Shown: positions 16,615 to 27,919, numbered from the stretch's first letter. The stretch: DNA of 64,000 bases from Closterium sp. Naga37s-1 (GCA_947471745.1 CANJKZ010000504.1:181001-245000), one strand, 5' to 3'. Notes: generated by a model not told the origin, from the sequence alone. Translations and numbers: made by a program.

Positions 16615-17365
16615 TGTAAACCCTAGCTCGGCTGACTGGAAAACAGAATGTTGGGGTCTGTATTGCTTGCGGCTTTGGTTTCACGTGCTCAGTTCGTTGG
16701 GGGTAGACGGAATAGTAAGCATGAGTATGAAAACAATCACGCAAGCAACCTTTCCCCTGTCTGCCTATTTCTTAAGTATCTTCATTAGGTTACCGTTGTG
16801 CTAACGGATCCCTTCTCGCCCGCCAACTCTCTAATGTTTCGGTTGTGTCCCTTCAACCACCCCGCTTTGCTAGTCATCCTCCCTACTGTACTGTTCTACA
16901 TTTCCTATTAGTCACGATGATATATCTACTGCTCTACGCACAGATTAGAATCGTGACATTATGAGTGTGGATGTTGCGAAGGTGTCACTTCGGCAACCAT
17001 TGTTCGGGACGCTACGTCATGGAGAATACTTGCAGAGGCAAATTTGGTAGTACGTGAGTCAGCACGTGGCAGAATTCGCGTGTCGCAAGGGTAAAAATGT
17101 ACGCGGTATTTCAATTTTCACTATAATATATTGCAGTTTCGATTATAAGACACATATGTCTTATCTCGTACACACAAATAGGTGTCTTATAATGAGGCTA
17201 GCCTGTTTATAAGAGACACCCGTATAATAGACAACCCCTGTCTACTATTCAACACTGTCTTATATCCGGGCGGATACGGTACATGGACAATTGCTTAAAG
17301 AGCGATTTTCCTTCGCTACTAGTCGCGTTTTCCTGTCACATACGTACATTCGGACTATGCTGTCA
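16615..17365 (+). other. Unassigned AT-rich stretch, possibly Gyp-1 5' LTR and flank, with an inverted-repeat cluster
   Basis: No coding sequence is supported. The part next to Gyp-1 gag may be its 5' LTR, but no second copy is available for comparison. At about 17142-17275 several short inverted motifs cluster: ATAAGAC/GTCTTAT around ACATAT, GTGTCTTATAATG, TATAAGAGACACC, TAGACA/TGTCTA, and CTTATATCCGGG. The last 12-mer also occurs in the foldback DNA at 27606-27673. Confidence 0.4.
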
Positions 17366-17370
17366 TCAAC

Positions 17371-17501
17371 TGTTAGAATCTGCAGGTAGGAATGATGGAC
17401 TAGGTAGTATGCATGAGTACAAGTACCTAACCCTAAAGTGTTGTACCCCTTGTAGGCTAACTCACTATAGCCTAGAGAGAACACAAACATACAGTTTGAC
17501 A
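17371..17501 (-). repeat. Cop-C 3' LTR
   Basis: 131 bp, TGTTAGAATC...TTTGACA on the plus strand. It differs from the right LTR at four positions. Confidence 0.93.
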
Positions 17502-17894
17502 CACCCCCATAGGCTAAGTGGGAGATAGCAAACACAACAGACGGTCACAAGACCAGTCAAGCAAGAGAACAAGCAAAGCAACGCAAAGCTCAGGGTGGAT
17601 CTCAAGGACACCACACAATCTGAGCACAAGCAAGCGGCCACAAGGCCAGTTCACATGCAGAGTTATAATAGCAAGGCAGTACACTGATCACAACCTAGCA
17701 AGAGTAAACAAGCAGGTATAAGATATATATCAGTGTACAACAAGAGCAAGTCAAGCAACCAGCAGGTGAGGCAGAGTGGGCACAAGCCCAAGAGCAGTGC
17801 AGAAACGGTGATGATCACCAGACCCTAGGGCCTTGGTGAAAACATTAGCAGTGTTGGCCCGAGAGGCCACGAAAGCAAGGCGCAGCTGACCACG

Positions 17895-19055
17895 CTACTG
17901 CAGCTCACGCGCAAGGAAGTAGCGAAGAGCAATGTGCTTCGTTCGGTGCTCCAGTCTCTGCTCGCGACACAAGGCAAGCATTGCCTTATTGTCGACGTAC
18001 AGAACTGGAGGAGAACGAGGCCGCTTCCCCAAGTCGGTCAGCAGGTAGGTCAGCCAGCGTAGCTTCTGTGCAGCCATGGCCCCAGCGTAGATCTCGGCCT
18101 TACAGCTGGAACCAAGCACAGAAGAAGAACGAGTGGACCTCCACGAGACAGAACCAGAGCCAAGACTGAAGGTGTAACCCTGTGACGAACGCTGAGTCGT
18201 CTGGTCATCGGCCCAAGAAGCGTCAGAGTGTCCTGTGAGGACAACCGAACCCCATCCTCCAAGCACGAGCCCCATGCCCGATGTGCTGCACAAGTAACGC
18301 AGTACCCTCTTCGCAGCATCAAAGTGCACCTTTTGGTGTCTACCGGGTGCCACGTAGCGAGCCAGGAGGCTGAGAGGGTACGCGAGGTCAGGTCGTGTGC
18401 ACGTCATCAGGTACATGAGGCAACCCACAAGCTCTGGGTACGGACCACTCGGCTCTACGGACTCGTCCGAAGGTGGAGCTGAGAGCGAGTGGCTGGTAGA
18501 CAGAGGAGTGGGCTGTGGTGAGGACCACGTGAAGCGGAAGCGCTGAAGGACCTGCTGCACCATGTGTGACTGAGTCAGGGTGATGGTGCGCCGTGCTCTG
18601 TCCCGGGTGATCTGCAATCCAAGATAGCTCCGCAGCTCACCCAGGTCAGTGCAGGTGTGTCTCTCCTGCAGCTCCGCCTTCACTAGGGCCAGTGCCTTAG
18701 TGCCAGAAGTAGCAAAAACCAAGTCGTCGATGTACACGAGGATGTAGAACGGCGCCAGAGTAGTGTCGGTGCGTAGAAACAGCGACAGGTCAGCAGTCGA
18801 AGGAGCAAACCCAAGACCCGCAAGTGTCGTTCTCAGTGTGTCGTGCCACTCGCGGGGCGCCTGACGCAGGCCGTACACTGGTCGCCGTAGGCTCCACTGG
18901 GTACCCTCAGGAAACGACCCAGTGAAACCCTGTGGACGGCGCAACCAGATGGCCTCGTGAAGGCTACCCTGCAAGAAAGCTGTCGAGAAGTCGAGGGAGT
19001 GCAGCTCGTAGTCACGCTGAGCTGCAACGTGTGGCAACACCCGAAGAGTGGTCAT
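17895..19055 (-). pseudogene. Cop-C RT-RNase H fragment
   Basis: The frame contains MTTLRVLPHVAAQRDYEL, DFSTAFLQGSLHEAIW, YGLRQAPREWH, catalytic YIDD, HSDASWADDQ, SSCKAEIYAG and VDNKAM. It stops at a TAG (17895-17897) where relatives have CAG in ELQQRGQL, a C-to-T type change, so the RNase H tail and C-terminus are lost. A frame break at about 19055 separates it from the RT N-terminus. Confidence 0.9.
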
Positions 19056-21226
19056 CTTCGGGGCAGGGGAGAAGGTCTAAAAGAAGTCGACCCCCTCACG
19101 CTGACGAAGCCTCGAGCAACGTAACGTGCCTTGAAGGCAGGCGGAGAATCCGGCGGCCGCTTCACCCTGAAAATCCACATGCCACTGACGATGTTCGCCC
19201 CAGGTGGGGGAACCTCGTCGACATAGGTGCCTGTGGACTTCCAGGAAGCCATCTCTGCGTCCATGGCTGTCTGCCACCGAGAGGAGTACTCACCCGAAAT
19301 CGCCTCCCTGTAGGAGCGCGGGGTGGGGATGTCAAGTGCATCCGGGTCTCCCTCAGGGGCAAGCAGCATGGTCGCGTGATGGGGTGAAGCGGCCGCAAGG
19401 CACTCGAGCTCCTCCTGTCTGTCCTCAAGAACGTGACAGCCTAGGGCAGTACAGCCAAGGGCAGTCTCACCCCCGACGGACGAAGGACAGGCAGGGATAG
19501 GGTCAGAGACAAGATTTGCAAGGTAGTCTAGGCGGTACACAGCAGCAAAGTCAACGAGCTCAGCGACTAAGGCAGACGCAGCAGGAGACAAGAACGTAGG
19601 GTCTGTCACAACCGTTGCAAGGAAGCGAGTAACAGTCTGACTGGACGCACCAGCAAGGTCAGGCGGAGGGTCAGCAACGGCAGGAAGAGAGGACGCAGGA
19701 GGTAACGGCAGGACAACACGATGTGGAACAGAGGAAGGACGGAGTGTCATATCGTGAGTGCCTAGGACAGCCAGAGCACGAGGACGACGCACTCGACGCA
19801 CACGAGTACGGACAGCGGCACTAGGCTCGGGCTCAAGGTCAAAGCTAGACTCAGGATCTCGACGCTCAGGGGTGGAAGCACGAGTCTCAGGCTCTCGACG
19901 CTCAGACAGTGACTGTGTCACCGCATTGTAAGGAGCAGGAGCAGGCAGTGGGGAGTGCGGTAGCAGCGGCGGCTGAGACTGGTCTGCCGGTGGAAACAGT
20001 AACGGAGGAGTAGTGCCTGCCACTGTGAAGTTATTAGCACCTGGCGGAAGACTGAGAAGGTGGCGAAGAGCACCAACAACTCCCGTACCTCCAGCACAAG
20101 CAGCTCCTCCAGTACCCCCAGCAACACCTCCAACACCAGTAGCACCAGCACCTCCAGCACCACGAGCTCCAACAGCGCCAGCACCTCGAGCACCAGTAGT
20201 ACCTCCAGCACCTCCAGTGCCTCCAGCTCCAGCTCCAGCGCCTCCAGCACCAGTAGTACCTCCAGTACCTCCCGTGCTAGCAGCTCCAATGGCACCTCCA
20301 GCACCTCCAGCACCAGCAGCACCACCTGCTCCGGCAGTACGAGCACCTCCGGTACCATTAGCTCCAGCACCTCCAGTACCTCCAGCTCCAACGCCTCCAG
20401 CACCAGCAGCACCAGCACCTCCAGGGTCAGCAGCTCCCGCAGCTCCAGCACCAGTTGCACCAACACCTCCAGTGCCAGCAGCTCCAACACCCCCAGCACC
20501 TCCAGTAACAGTAGTACCTACAGCACCAGCAGCTCCAGTACCTCCAGCACCAGTAGCACCTCTAGTACCTCCAGCAGTAACTTCAGGCCTAGCAGCTCCA
20601 GTACCTCCAGCACCAGCAGCACCTCTAGTACCTCCAGTAGTACCTCCAGCACCTCCAGCACCAGTAGCACCTCCTGGACTAGTAGCTCCAGCACCAGCAG
20701 GACCGTACCCTCCACCACCAGGACTGCCTCGCCGAACGACCCACGCACGAATCGCCTGCGGCGAGAGCGTCTCAAGTAGAGCAGATTGTGGAGGCTCAGT
20801 ACCCTCAGGCTCAGTACCCTCAGTCCCGGCACCCGCACGCTCAGTACCCTCAGTCCCAGCACCCGCAAGCTCAGTACCCTCAGTCCCTGCACCCTCAGTC
20901 TCAGCTCCAGTGTCCACTGCAGAAGGCTGCAGAGGCGGGAAATCGGGGGGGGGGGGGGGGGGGGTAGCTAAACCAGGAGAGCGGACACCCCCAGACGTAC
21001 CACCCCCAGGCCCAGCTCTAGCAGCCTCAGCTCCAAAGTCCACAGCAGCAGGCTGCGGAGGTGGCGAAGACGGCCGAGGCGGGAACCCCGGGGGGGTCTC
21101 CAAGCGAGGAGTGCGGCGAGTGGTCGCCGCGTCGTCGGCGGCTGTGTCACCCCCCTCAGCTGGGTCAGAGGAGTCAGAAGAGATCTCCACTGGCTCATCC
21201 AAGGGGGGTGGGTCTACCTGAGACAC
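19052..21226 (-). pseudogene. Cop-C integrase-RT linker and RT N-terminus
   Basis: It starts in the Ser/Pro/Asp-rich end of integrase, runs through a ~250-residue Gly/Ala/Thr repeat linker (about 20000-20720, mainly GGTGCT/GGTACT-type codons on the minus strand) and enters RT with ATPRSYREAISGEYSSRW and GMWIFRVKRPPDSP. It is lost at FVSVRGSTSFRPS, where relatives read FSQRQGVDYFQTFSP. A C tract at 20946-20962 (G on plus) is another likely slippage site. Confidence 0.85.
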
Positions 21227-22202
21227 ACTTGAGGGAGTAGGACCCTGTCAGGGAAGGGGGTCTACCGGGGGGGGGGGGCTGGTACCAGGAAGAGAGGCGC
21301 GAGGGGGACCGGGTGGGACGCGTGCGGGTGAAGTCGTTAGTAACAGACCAACTCGTCGAAGGTGACCTCCTGAGAGGACAGAACACGACACAAGGCAGGG
21401 TGGTAGAACTGCCACGGCGGGGCGTCGGTGGGGAAGCCCAGGAAGACACAGCGGAGAGTGCGAGGAGAGAGCTTGCTCGCTTTGGTATCGCGAACAAGGG
21501 AGAGCGCGCCCCAGACCCGAAACGACGACGCATCACCAGGCTGTCCCGTCCAACGGAGTGTGGGCGAGTCTCTGGAGCAGAGACACGGGGCCATAGGTTG
21601 AGATGATGTGCAGCGTATCGGACCGCAAACGGCCACAAGAAATGGGGAGCAGCCGCATGGATCATGGAGGTACGAGCAACCTCCATGACCAGGCCAATGC
21701 GATGCTCAGCGATCCCATTTTGCTGCGGAGAGGCCGGAAGCGTGAACGACTGAGCGATGCCCTCGTCTTGACAGAACGTCTCAAGGACGCCAGAGGAGAA
21801 CTCACCACCCCTGTCAGAGTGCAGACGCAGAACTGGAAAGTCCCGCCGAAACCGCTCGTGCAGCTGGTGACGAGTAGCACGGTTCCAGGGGATCAGGACA
21901 CCACTGACATCCGCCTTGCTCTGCAAGGGGAAGACGGTGGTGTATTGTGTGTAGTAATCAACAACCAGCAGGAATTAACGCTCCTGGTCCGTTCCACCGA
22001 CTGGGGCCGGGCTCCACACGTCCAGGTGGAGAGTCTGCAGAGGAGCAGTGGTCGGAGGAAACTCGGAGGAGTGAGGAGCGGCGCGCTGCCGCCCCTCGAC
22101 GCAAGGAAGGCACGGCGGGGCAAGCGAGCGCGGCAAACGGGAGGCCAGAGACAAGGAGACGGGAGTGCATACTGCGTAGACGCGGCAGGGAGGGGTGACC
22201 AA
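21195..22202 (-). pseudogene. Cop-C integrase and pre-integrase region, several frames
   Basis: One frame (21195-21926) shows VLRLHSDRGGEFSSGVLE and SPQQNGIAEHRIGLVMEVARTSMIHAAAPHFLWPFAVRYAAHHLNL, the core and C-terminal half of copia integrase. The first catalytic Asp region (LHLDVWSPAPV) and the CLPCVEGRQRAAPHSS part of the pre-integrase domain lie in other frames at about 21975-22202. At least three indels are needed to read it continuously. Confidence 0.8.
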
Positions 22203-22263
22203 GACGGTGGTGCCAGCGCTGAGTCTCGTGCGTGAGTACTCTACACGAGCAAGATGCAGCTAA

Positions 22264-23037
22264 CTACCCCGACGCAGACGCCCGACTCGACGCAACCACC
22301 TGACCAGACTCAGCCACCTGTGCAGACGCAGTGGTCAGTGTGTACAGACTAGACCCAGGCTGTCGAGTGAACGTAGCCAGGTGACGGCCAGTCCGGGAGC
22401 ACGTACAGATCACCACACGCTGCCCTCCAGGAATAAAGGTATCAACCCAGACATCCTGAATGGCAGCGTTGCTCACCAAGTTCGTCGAGAACGTGGGGAG
22501 GTGGAGACCTGACAGAGAACCGGAGGGGACTGCTGGACAAGGGAGGACCGTGGAGGCTCTTGCAACTACTGGGCCCCTAGAGGGGTCAGCCAGTGAGACT
22601 GGGACAGGTGGTGTGAGTGGTGTGACTGTGGTGCAATCACGAAAGAAGCAACGTGACGCGCCTGAGTCAAGCGTGAAAGTGCCCAAGACCTCAGCTGAGA
22701 CAGGACCTGTGGCAAGAGACGCACTAGCACTTAGAGCGTCGGCAGACTCACGGGCACCTAGAGCTGCAGCACCTGGAGCGGCAGTCGACTCACTAGCACC
22801 TGGGGCGGCAGCAGACTCACTAGAACCGAGAGCAGGAACCTCGACACAGCCACGGACGCACCGCTGAGAAGCACAGTCGCGACGTCGCTTAGGCCACTGA
22901 AAATCAAAACCTCCACCACCAGGCCTGCCTCGCTGAACAACCCACTCACGAAGCTGCTGAGGGGTGGGGTCGTCCGGGAGAGGCAGTGCCCGCTGCTGTC
23001 CACCCCTGGCCGCAGCAACTGCCGCGATAGTGGCCAT
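22264..23037 (-). pseudogene. Cop-C remnant of Gag C-terminus and protease
   Basis: It reads MATIAAVAAARGGQQRALPLPDDPTPQQLREWVVQRGRPGGGG, equivalent to the QQLREWY region before the cysteine cluster of Cop-B, then the protease FTLDSGASRCFFRDCTTVTP and VADPSRGP-like continuation to SGQVVASS. The capsid region that precedes it in relatives is absent: directly upstream lies CAG-type low-complexity DNA (23050-23270). Confidence 0.8.
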
Positions 23038-23270
23038 GACAGACAGCGACGGTCAGGAGTAGGTACAGCACCTCCAGCTCCTCCAGCACCAGCAGCACCT
23101 CCAGCACTCCCAGCAGCACCTCCACCAGCAGCAGCAGTAGCACGAGTAGCAGCAGTAGTAGTAGTAGCAGGAGCAGGGCGGCTCAGTGGGGTTGGGCGGT
23201 TGCACCTCCAGCACTCCCAGCAACACCTCCACCACCAGCAGCAGTAGCACGAGTAGCAGCAACAGCAGTA

Positions 23271-23945
23271 GTTTTTTGTTTTTTTGTTTTTGTTTTTTTT
23301 TGTTTTTTTTTTTGTTTTAAGGGTTTAGGGTTGCGTGTCGCCCACGGGCTGCAGGGGCGACGCGCGGCTCGGTAGGGCTGCGCGCGGGCTGTAGAGGCGG
23401 CGCGCGGCTAGGCAAGGCGGCGCCCAGGCTGCAGGGGCGACGCTCGGCTCGGGAGGGCGGCGCGCGGGCTGCAGAGGCAGCGCCCATGGGCTGCAGGGGC
23501 GACGTGCGGCTCTGCAGGGCGGTGTGCGGGCTGCAGGGGCGACGCGCGGCTCTGCAGGGCGGCGTACGGGCTGCAGGGGCAGCGCCCACGGGCTGCAGGG
23601 GCAGCGCGCGGCTCGGCAGGGCGGCGCGCGAGCTGCAGGGGCAATGCGCGGCTCTGCAGGGTGGCGTACGGGCTGCAGAGGCAGCGCCCACGGGCTGCAG
23701 GGGCGAACACGCGGGCTGCAGGGGCAGCACGCGGGCCACAGGGGCAGGCACGGTCGCAGGGGCAGGCACGGCTGCAGGGGCAGCACGGACGCAGGGGCGA
23801 GTACGGTTGCAGGGGCAGCACGGTCGCAGGGGCGAGCACGGCTGTAGGGGCAGCACGGTCGCAGGGGCGAGCACGGCTGCAAGGGCAGCGCGATCGCAGG
23901 GGCAGCATGCGGGCTGCAGGGGCAGCGCGGCTGCAGGGGCAGCGT
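23271..23945 (-). repeat. Cop-C leader: T-rich tract and GC-rich irregular repeats
   Basis: A T-rich run with single G interruptions (23271-23320) is followed by about 600 bp of GGCTGCAGGGGC(A/G)(A/G)CGC-type irregular repeats. It occupies the position of the leader array in Cop-B. Open frames on both strands here are repeat artefacts. Confidence 0.85.
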
Positions 23946-24019
23946 AGGAAGAAAAAATTTACGGTTAGGGCAGGGCGGAACGTTCGGTGGGCCCTAGGAA
24001 CGATTCTGCTCTAATACCA

Positions 24020-24150
24020 TGTTAGAATCTGCAGGTAGGAATGATGGACAAGATAGCATGCATGAGTACAAGTACCTAACCCTAAAGTGTTGTACCCCTT
24101 GTAGGCTAACTCACTATAGCCTAGAGAGAACACAAACATACAGTCTGACA
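24020..24150 (-). repeat. Cop-C 5' LTR
   Basis: 131 bp, preceded on the plus strand by GCTCTAATACCA (24008-24019), the complement of a tRNA-Met priming site, and followed by TCAAC. Confidence 0.93.
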
Positions 24151-24289
24151 TCAACTTCTCGTCGCACGGTTCGCCGCGTTGATCAGTGTCGCAGGTCAAA
24201 CGGGCAGAAAAATACAAAACAAATATGTTTAAGGCCGGAATGATAGACAACATTTTTCGTTTTACACTGTAAGCGAGATTAATGAGATG

Positions 24290-24465
24290 GCTAAAGTTAA
24301 AGTAATATTTATGGTCGTAACCAGTTTAGGGGTATCCATTCCGAGATGAGCACATTCTAACCCCTTCTTGGGGGCTGGCAGAACACGCCTGCACAGGGGT
24401 GGGTTCGATCCTAGGACCTCATCTATTGGAAGTGCCTCTTTCTACTGACTAGGCCACTTCCGGAT
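24290..24465 (-). mobile_element. tRNA-derived SINE
   Basis: A 176-bp insert is flanked by a perfect 15-bp direct repeat GAGATTAATGAGATG (24275-24289 and 24466-24480). On the minus strand its head reads GGAAGTGGCCTAGTCAGTAG (A-box like, TGGCCTAGTCAGT), and about 35 bases later GGATCGAACCC (B-box like). That is the internal RNA polymerase III promoter layout of a tRNA-derived SINE. The 3' end is TA-rich. The long duplication implies target-primed mobilisation by a LINE, none of which is seen in the window. It is not a functional tRNA: no acceptor pairing is evident. Confidence 0.75.
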
Positions 24466-24551
24466 GAGATTAATGAGATGCCATTGTCGGAGCTCGCGGG
24501 GAACCGCGCGACAGGACTTAGACACACGCACGGTAAAGATAAGCAGACAAT

Positions 24552-24660
24552 TGTCAAATGTTGTAGCCTGTAGTGAGGTTTGTCTTAGGGGGTACAGATG
24601 TTAGGGTTTGTTATATGTACCCCAACCCACATCAATGAACCAGCACTTTCATTCTTGACA
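24552..24660 (+). repeat. Cop-D 5' LTR
   Basis: 109 bp, TGTCAA...TTGACA, 6-bp inverted ends, immediately followed by TGGTATCA. It contains GGGGTACA (24589-24596), AGGGTTT (24603-24609) and TGTACCCC (24616-24623): an 8-bp hairpin with the telo-box-like motif in the loop. Confidence 0.85.
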
Positions 24661-24693
24661 TGGTATCACCTAGGTTAGGATCCTGTGGGATCC
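24661..24693 (+). promoter_or_regulatory. Cop-D PBS and post-PBS hairpin
   Basis: TGGTATCA begins the priming site. GGATCC (24678-24683), loop TGTG and GGATCC (24688-24693) form a 6-bp stem with a four-base loop, matching in place and shape the hairpins of Cop-B, Cop-E, Cop-G, NA-1 and NA-2 despite unrelated stem sequence. Confidence 0.7.
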
Positions 24694-24769
24694 CGCACCT
24701 CTCGTCCTCGTTCGTTCCGCCCGAGCCTGTCTCGCTCTCTCGTACTAGTCGTACCCGTCTTGCCTGAGC

Positions 24770-25500
24770 CTAGTGCCGGCCCGATCCAGTCTCGCTCGTT
24801 CGTTAGCGCCGGCCCGATCCAGTCTCGCTCATTCGTTAGCGCCGGCCCGATCCAGTCTCGCTCGTTCGTTAGCGCTCGCTCCGCCGACCTGCTTTCCGCG
24901 TAGCGTAGCGCCTTCCCCCCCCTGCCCGTCGCGCTCTCCCCGGCTTCTCATCCCGTCATGCCCTCCCCCGCTGCTCGTCGCGTCGCGTCCTCCCCCCGCT
25001 GCCCTAAACGCCCGCGTTTCATTGCCGCGGCGCCCGCGTTTCGTCGCCGTGGCGCCCCGTGTTTCGTCGCTGCGGCGCCCGCGTTTTGTCGCCGCGATGC
25101 CCCGCGTTTCGTCGCCGCGGCGCCCCGCGTTTCGTCGTCGCGGCGCCCCGCGTTTCGTCGCCGCAGCGCCCCGCTTTTCGTCATCACGGCGCCCTCGTTT
25201 CGTCGCCGCGCCTGCCCGTACCGCCCGTCGCCGCGCCTACTAGTTAGGCCCGCCGCGGGCCCTCCCTTACAGCACCCGCGGGCCCTCCCTTACAGCCGTC
25301 TCGCCTGCTAGTTAGGCCCGTCGCGGGCCCTCCCTTTCAGCCGCCGCGGGCCCTCCCTTACAGCCCCCGTAGGCCCTCCCTTACAGCCGCCGCGCCTGCC
25401 AGTTCAGCCAGCCGCCGCGCCTCCTCGTTAGGTCCGCTACGGGCCAGCTCGTTAGGCCCTTCCTTCGCACCGCTGCGCCTACTCGTTCAGTCCGCCGCGG
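24770..25500 (+). repeat. Cop-D leader tandem repeats
   Basis: Three 33-bp GCCGGCCCGATCCAGTCTCG-type units (24773-24872), then about ten ~22-bp CGCGTTTCGTCGCCGCGGCGCC units (25012-25215), then CGCGGGCCCTCCCTTACAG units (25250-25390). Confidence 0.85.
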
Positions 25501-25614
25501 GACCGCCCCTAGCCCCGTTGCGCCCGCGTTTTGCGCCCGTCACGGACTTGCCCTAGCCGCCTACCGTCCCTACCGGTGCCACCCACCGCTCGACTTGTCG
25601 CTTCTCCTTACACT

Positions 25615-26785
25615 ATGGCGACCCCTAGGGTTCTTCGCTTCGACGCTGACGGTAGACCGCTCGAGTTTCCGGTCTGGCTCCTACGCGCACGTCGTCTCTT
25701 AGAGAGTCAGGTTCAGATGGGCGAATCCCTTTGGGCGCACACTACTGGTGACCTTCCAGCGCCCGACGACCCTACGCCTTTAGGCACTGCCCCTGACGAC
25801 GTAGCCAGGGACCGCTTCACCCGCCAGCGTGCTGACCTGACGGCGTGGAAGTCGCGTGACGCTGCGGCCTGCATCGCTCTTAGCAGCCTCCTCCCTGAGT
25901 CTGAGGAGGCCCACTTCACTCAGGCCCTCTAGTGAGTTCCTGACTGCGATTAAGGCCCGCTACGTTACTCCCACCACTGTCTCGCTTGGCCGACTCTTCC
26001 TACCGTTCCTGTTCCCTGACCTCGCCTCGTTTGAGCGCTCTGCTAACTTGATTGCTCACCTGCGCTCGCTTGATTCTAGCTACTGCGCTGCTTGCACTGA
26101 GGCACAGCTTGCACCGCTCCCTCCCCCCATGGCGATTACTATCTATTTCATCGCCACTAGCCTCCCTGACCGCCTTGCCTCAGTCCGTGACACGCTTCTT
26201 CTGAAGCACCATAGTGAGCTCACTATCGAGGTCCTTGAGTCTGCTCTCAAGGACGTCGAGAGCAACCTCCGCTTCATAGCCTCCGCCTTTGGTGCTGTGC
26301 CCCCTCCACTGTTCCACGGGTGCACTGTCCCTCAGCTGCCCACCTTTACAGCCTCTCTCGCCACTGTTGCTACTGACGTGACCGCAGCTGCTGTTACGAC
26401 TTCTTCACGGTCTCGAGGTAGAGGTGGCAAGAGGGGCGGTCAGGGTACAGGTGGCGGCGGCGGTGGAGGCGTTGGCGGCGGAGGTGGTGGGGGTGGCGTG
26501 CCGACTGGTGGCGGCCGGAGTGCAGGGCCAGGAGAGGCGTCGCGTGCAGCGGCCGGTGACTCCGCTACTGCAGCTGGTGGAGGCGACGCCCGGGCTCGTC
26601 AGCCACCTTCTGGTCTGCCGGCCGTGGCGAGTGGAGTAGCGGCGTGGTACCTGGCCCAGCGGCAGCAGCAGCAGCGGCCCCTCCCCTTGCAGCAGCCCCC
26701 GCAGCAGCAGCAGCAGGTTTCGGGGCCAGGACAGCGTCAGCCTCAGCGAGGTGTTGTTCACCCTCGTGCACCTATCAGCTTCTGA
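25615..26785 (+). pseudogene. Cop-D gag, one frameshift
   Basis: The ATG at 25615 opens MATPRVLRFDADGRPLEF, the family Gag start. The frame stops at 25932 after HFTQAL and resumes in another frame with EFLTAIKARYVTPTTVSLGRLFLPFLFPDL, PPPMAITIYFIATSLPDRLASVRD and VLESALKDVESNLRF, then Arg/Gly-rich and Gln-rich low complexity. A second break near 26785 precedes the cysteine cluster. Confidence 0.85.
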
Positions 26786-27331
26786 CAGGTGCTCGCCGAG
26801 GCCAGCCTTGTGGCCGCACCCACCCTCCTGGTCAGTGCTTTGCTCAGCTCACTGACACAGTTCGCTTGGCCTTCGGCGTTGGTGGCCATGCCCCTGACTG
26901 GTTTCCTCTTGTTCAGATGTACGGCTCCGCTCTTTGGGGCATGTCAGCTTATCAGTTGGTTGATCTCTTAGGAACTCCTCATGCAATGTATGCTGTTGTT
27001 GACTCTAGTGCTTCTGACTCTGTTTACACGAGTGTTGTTAGCTTAGGTGCTAGTCTTGCTGACTTGCCTGTTGCTAGTGTAGGCACTTGTGTAAACACTA
27101 GTCCAGGAGCTACTTCGGAAGACGCTTCGCTGTCTTTCACTTTGGACTCTGGGGCTTCGCACTGCTTCTTCAGGGACCACACGACACATATTCCGCTTCC
27201 GGCGCCGGTCTCTGTGGCTCTGGCTGATCCCACCTCGGGACCAGTCACTGCTCGCTACACTACTACTCTTCCGTGCCCTGCTGTTCCCTCTGGGTCTGTG
27301 ACTGGCTTCCACGTCCCCTCGTTCTCGCAGA
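26786..27331 (+). pseudogene. Cop-D Gag cysteine cluster and protease, truncated
   Basis: The third frame contains CTYQLLTGARRGQP-CGRTH-PPGQC, the same C-x13-C-x3-H-x4-C spacing as Cop-B, then LTD...FG and the protease FTLDSGASHCFFRDHTTHIPLP and VALADPTSGPVTARYTTTLPCPAVPSGSVTGFHVPSFS. At about 27331 homology ends. The next ~90 bases stay open (KWSHEVMKELHPGEKW...) but are not recognised. Confidence 0.82.
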
Positions 27332-27479
27332 AGTGGTCGCACGAGGTGATGAAAGAGTTACACCCAGGTGAAAAGTGGGCCGGCTCTCAGCGGTGGACTC
27401 AGCGCTTTCGTAGGTAGGAGTAGATTAACTAGTTGTAGAGTAATTAACATGATGTTTTAGTATACTAATTATGTAAAAG

Positions 27480-27682
27480 GTCTTCAAATTAAAAAAAAAT
27501 TAAAAAAATAAAAAAAAAAAAATCTGGGTGGCGGTTATAAAATGTAAGGCACATGTATGCGGTTATAATCCGTAAGCCTTTTAGGTATGCGCTTATAATC
27601 GAGCACCGGATATAAGCGCCACACGCCAATTAAAAGCGCCAGGCGCTTATCCGCGGGTGGCGCTTATATCCGGGGTATGACG
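27480..27682 (+). repeat. A-rich tract and foldback DNA
   Basis: An A-rich run (27488-27522) is followed by TATAA-rich DNA that ends in a 17-bp perfect inverted repeat: CCGGATATAAGCGCCAC (27606-27622) and GTGGCGCTTATATCCGG (27657-27673). The 34-base spacer holds a near-palindrome AAGCGCC-A-GGCGCTT. No coding potential. Confidence 0.7.
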
Positions 27683-27919
27683 ATATGTGAGGGCAAAGTA
27701 GATTAATTAAAACAAGGAAGTACAAGGTTTTTATAAGAGTACAAGGAATACTAAGAGATACAGCTAATAACTGCTTTACTGTTGCTGTTGCGGTTCGATA
27801 CAGTGACGACTCTGGCAACTGCTCAATAACGAGTCAGTTGTTTGTCCTTGCTGTCGCGTTGTATTTGTCATGTCAAAGGTCGTTGACCTTTGACTTTCGC
27901 GTAACCTCCAGCAGTTGCT

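Larger units (their letters stand above)
17371..24150 (-). mobile_element. Cop-C: older copia retrotransposon, gag-deleted
   Basis: It has two 131-bp LTRs with four differences (about 97% identity) and the target duplication TCAAC (17366-17370 and 24151-24155). Orientation is minus: PBS (complement at 24008-24019) beside the right LTR, PPT (complement CACCCCCATAGG from 17502) beside the left. The pol frame is broken by several frameshifts and stops, and the first ~250 Gag residues are missing. It belongs to the same superfamily as Cop-B but to a different family. Confidence 0.94.
24552..27331 (+). mobile_element. Cop-D: 5' part of a copia retrotransposon
   Basis: It has a 5' LTR, PBS, leader repeats, gag and protease in order, then breaks off within the protease domain at about 27331, where the sequence no longer resembles copia. 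No 3' LTR or TSD partner is present. Two frame breaks lie in gag. Confidence 0.88.

Noticed and set aside
20000..20760. Plus-strand Ser/Thr-rich and Pro/Ala-rich frames that resemble secreted repeat proteins
   Set aside because: They are antisense frames of the Gly/Ala/Thr linker in Cop-C pol.
24370..24465. Functional tRNA gene
   Set aside because: A and B box-like motifs exist but acceptor and anticodon stems do not pair; the 15-bp duplication fits a SINE.
27337..27417. C-terminal tail KWSHEVMKELHPGEKW as an exon of a host gene
   Set aside because: It is open only by continuation from truncated copia protease; too short and unrecognised.
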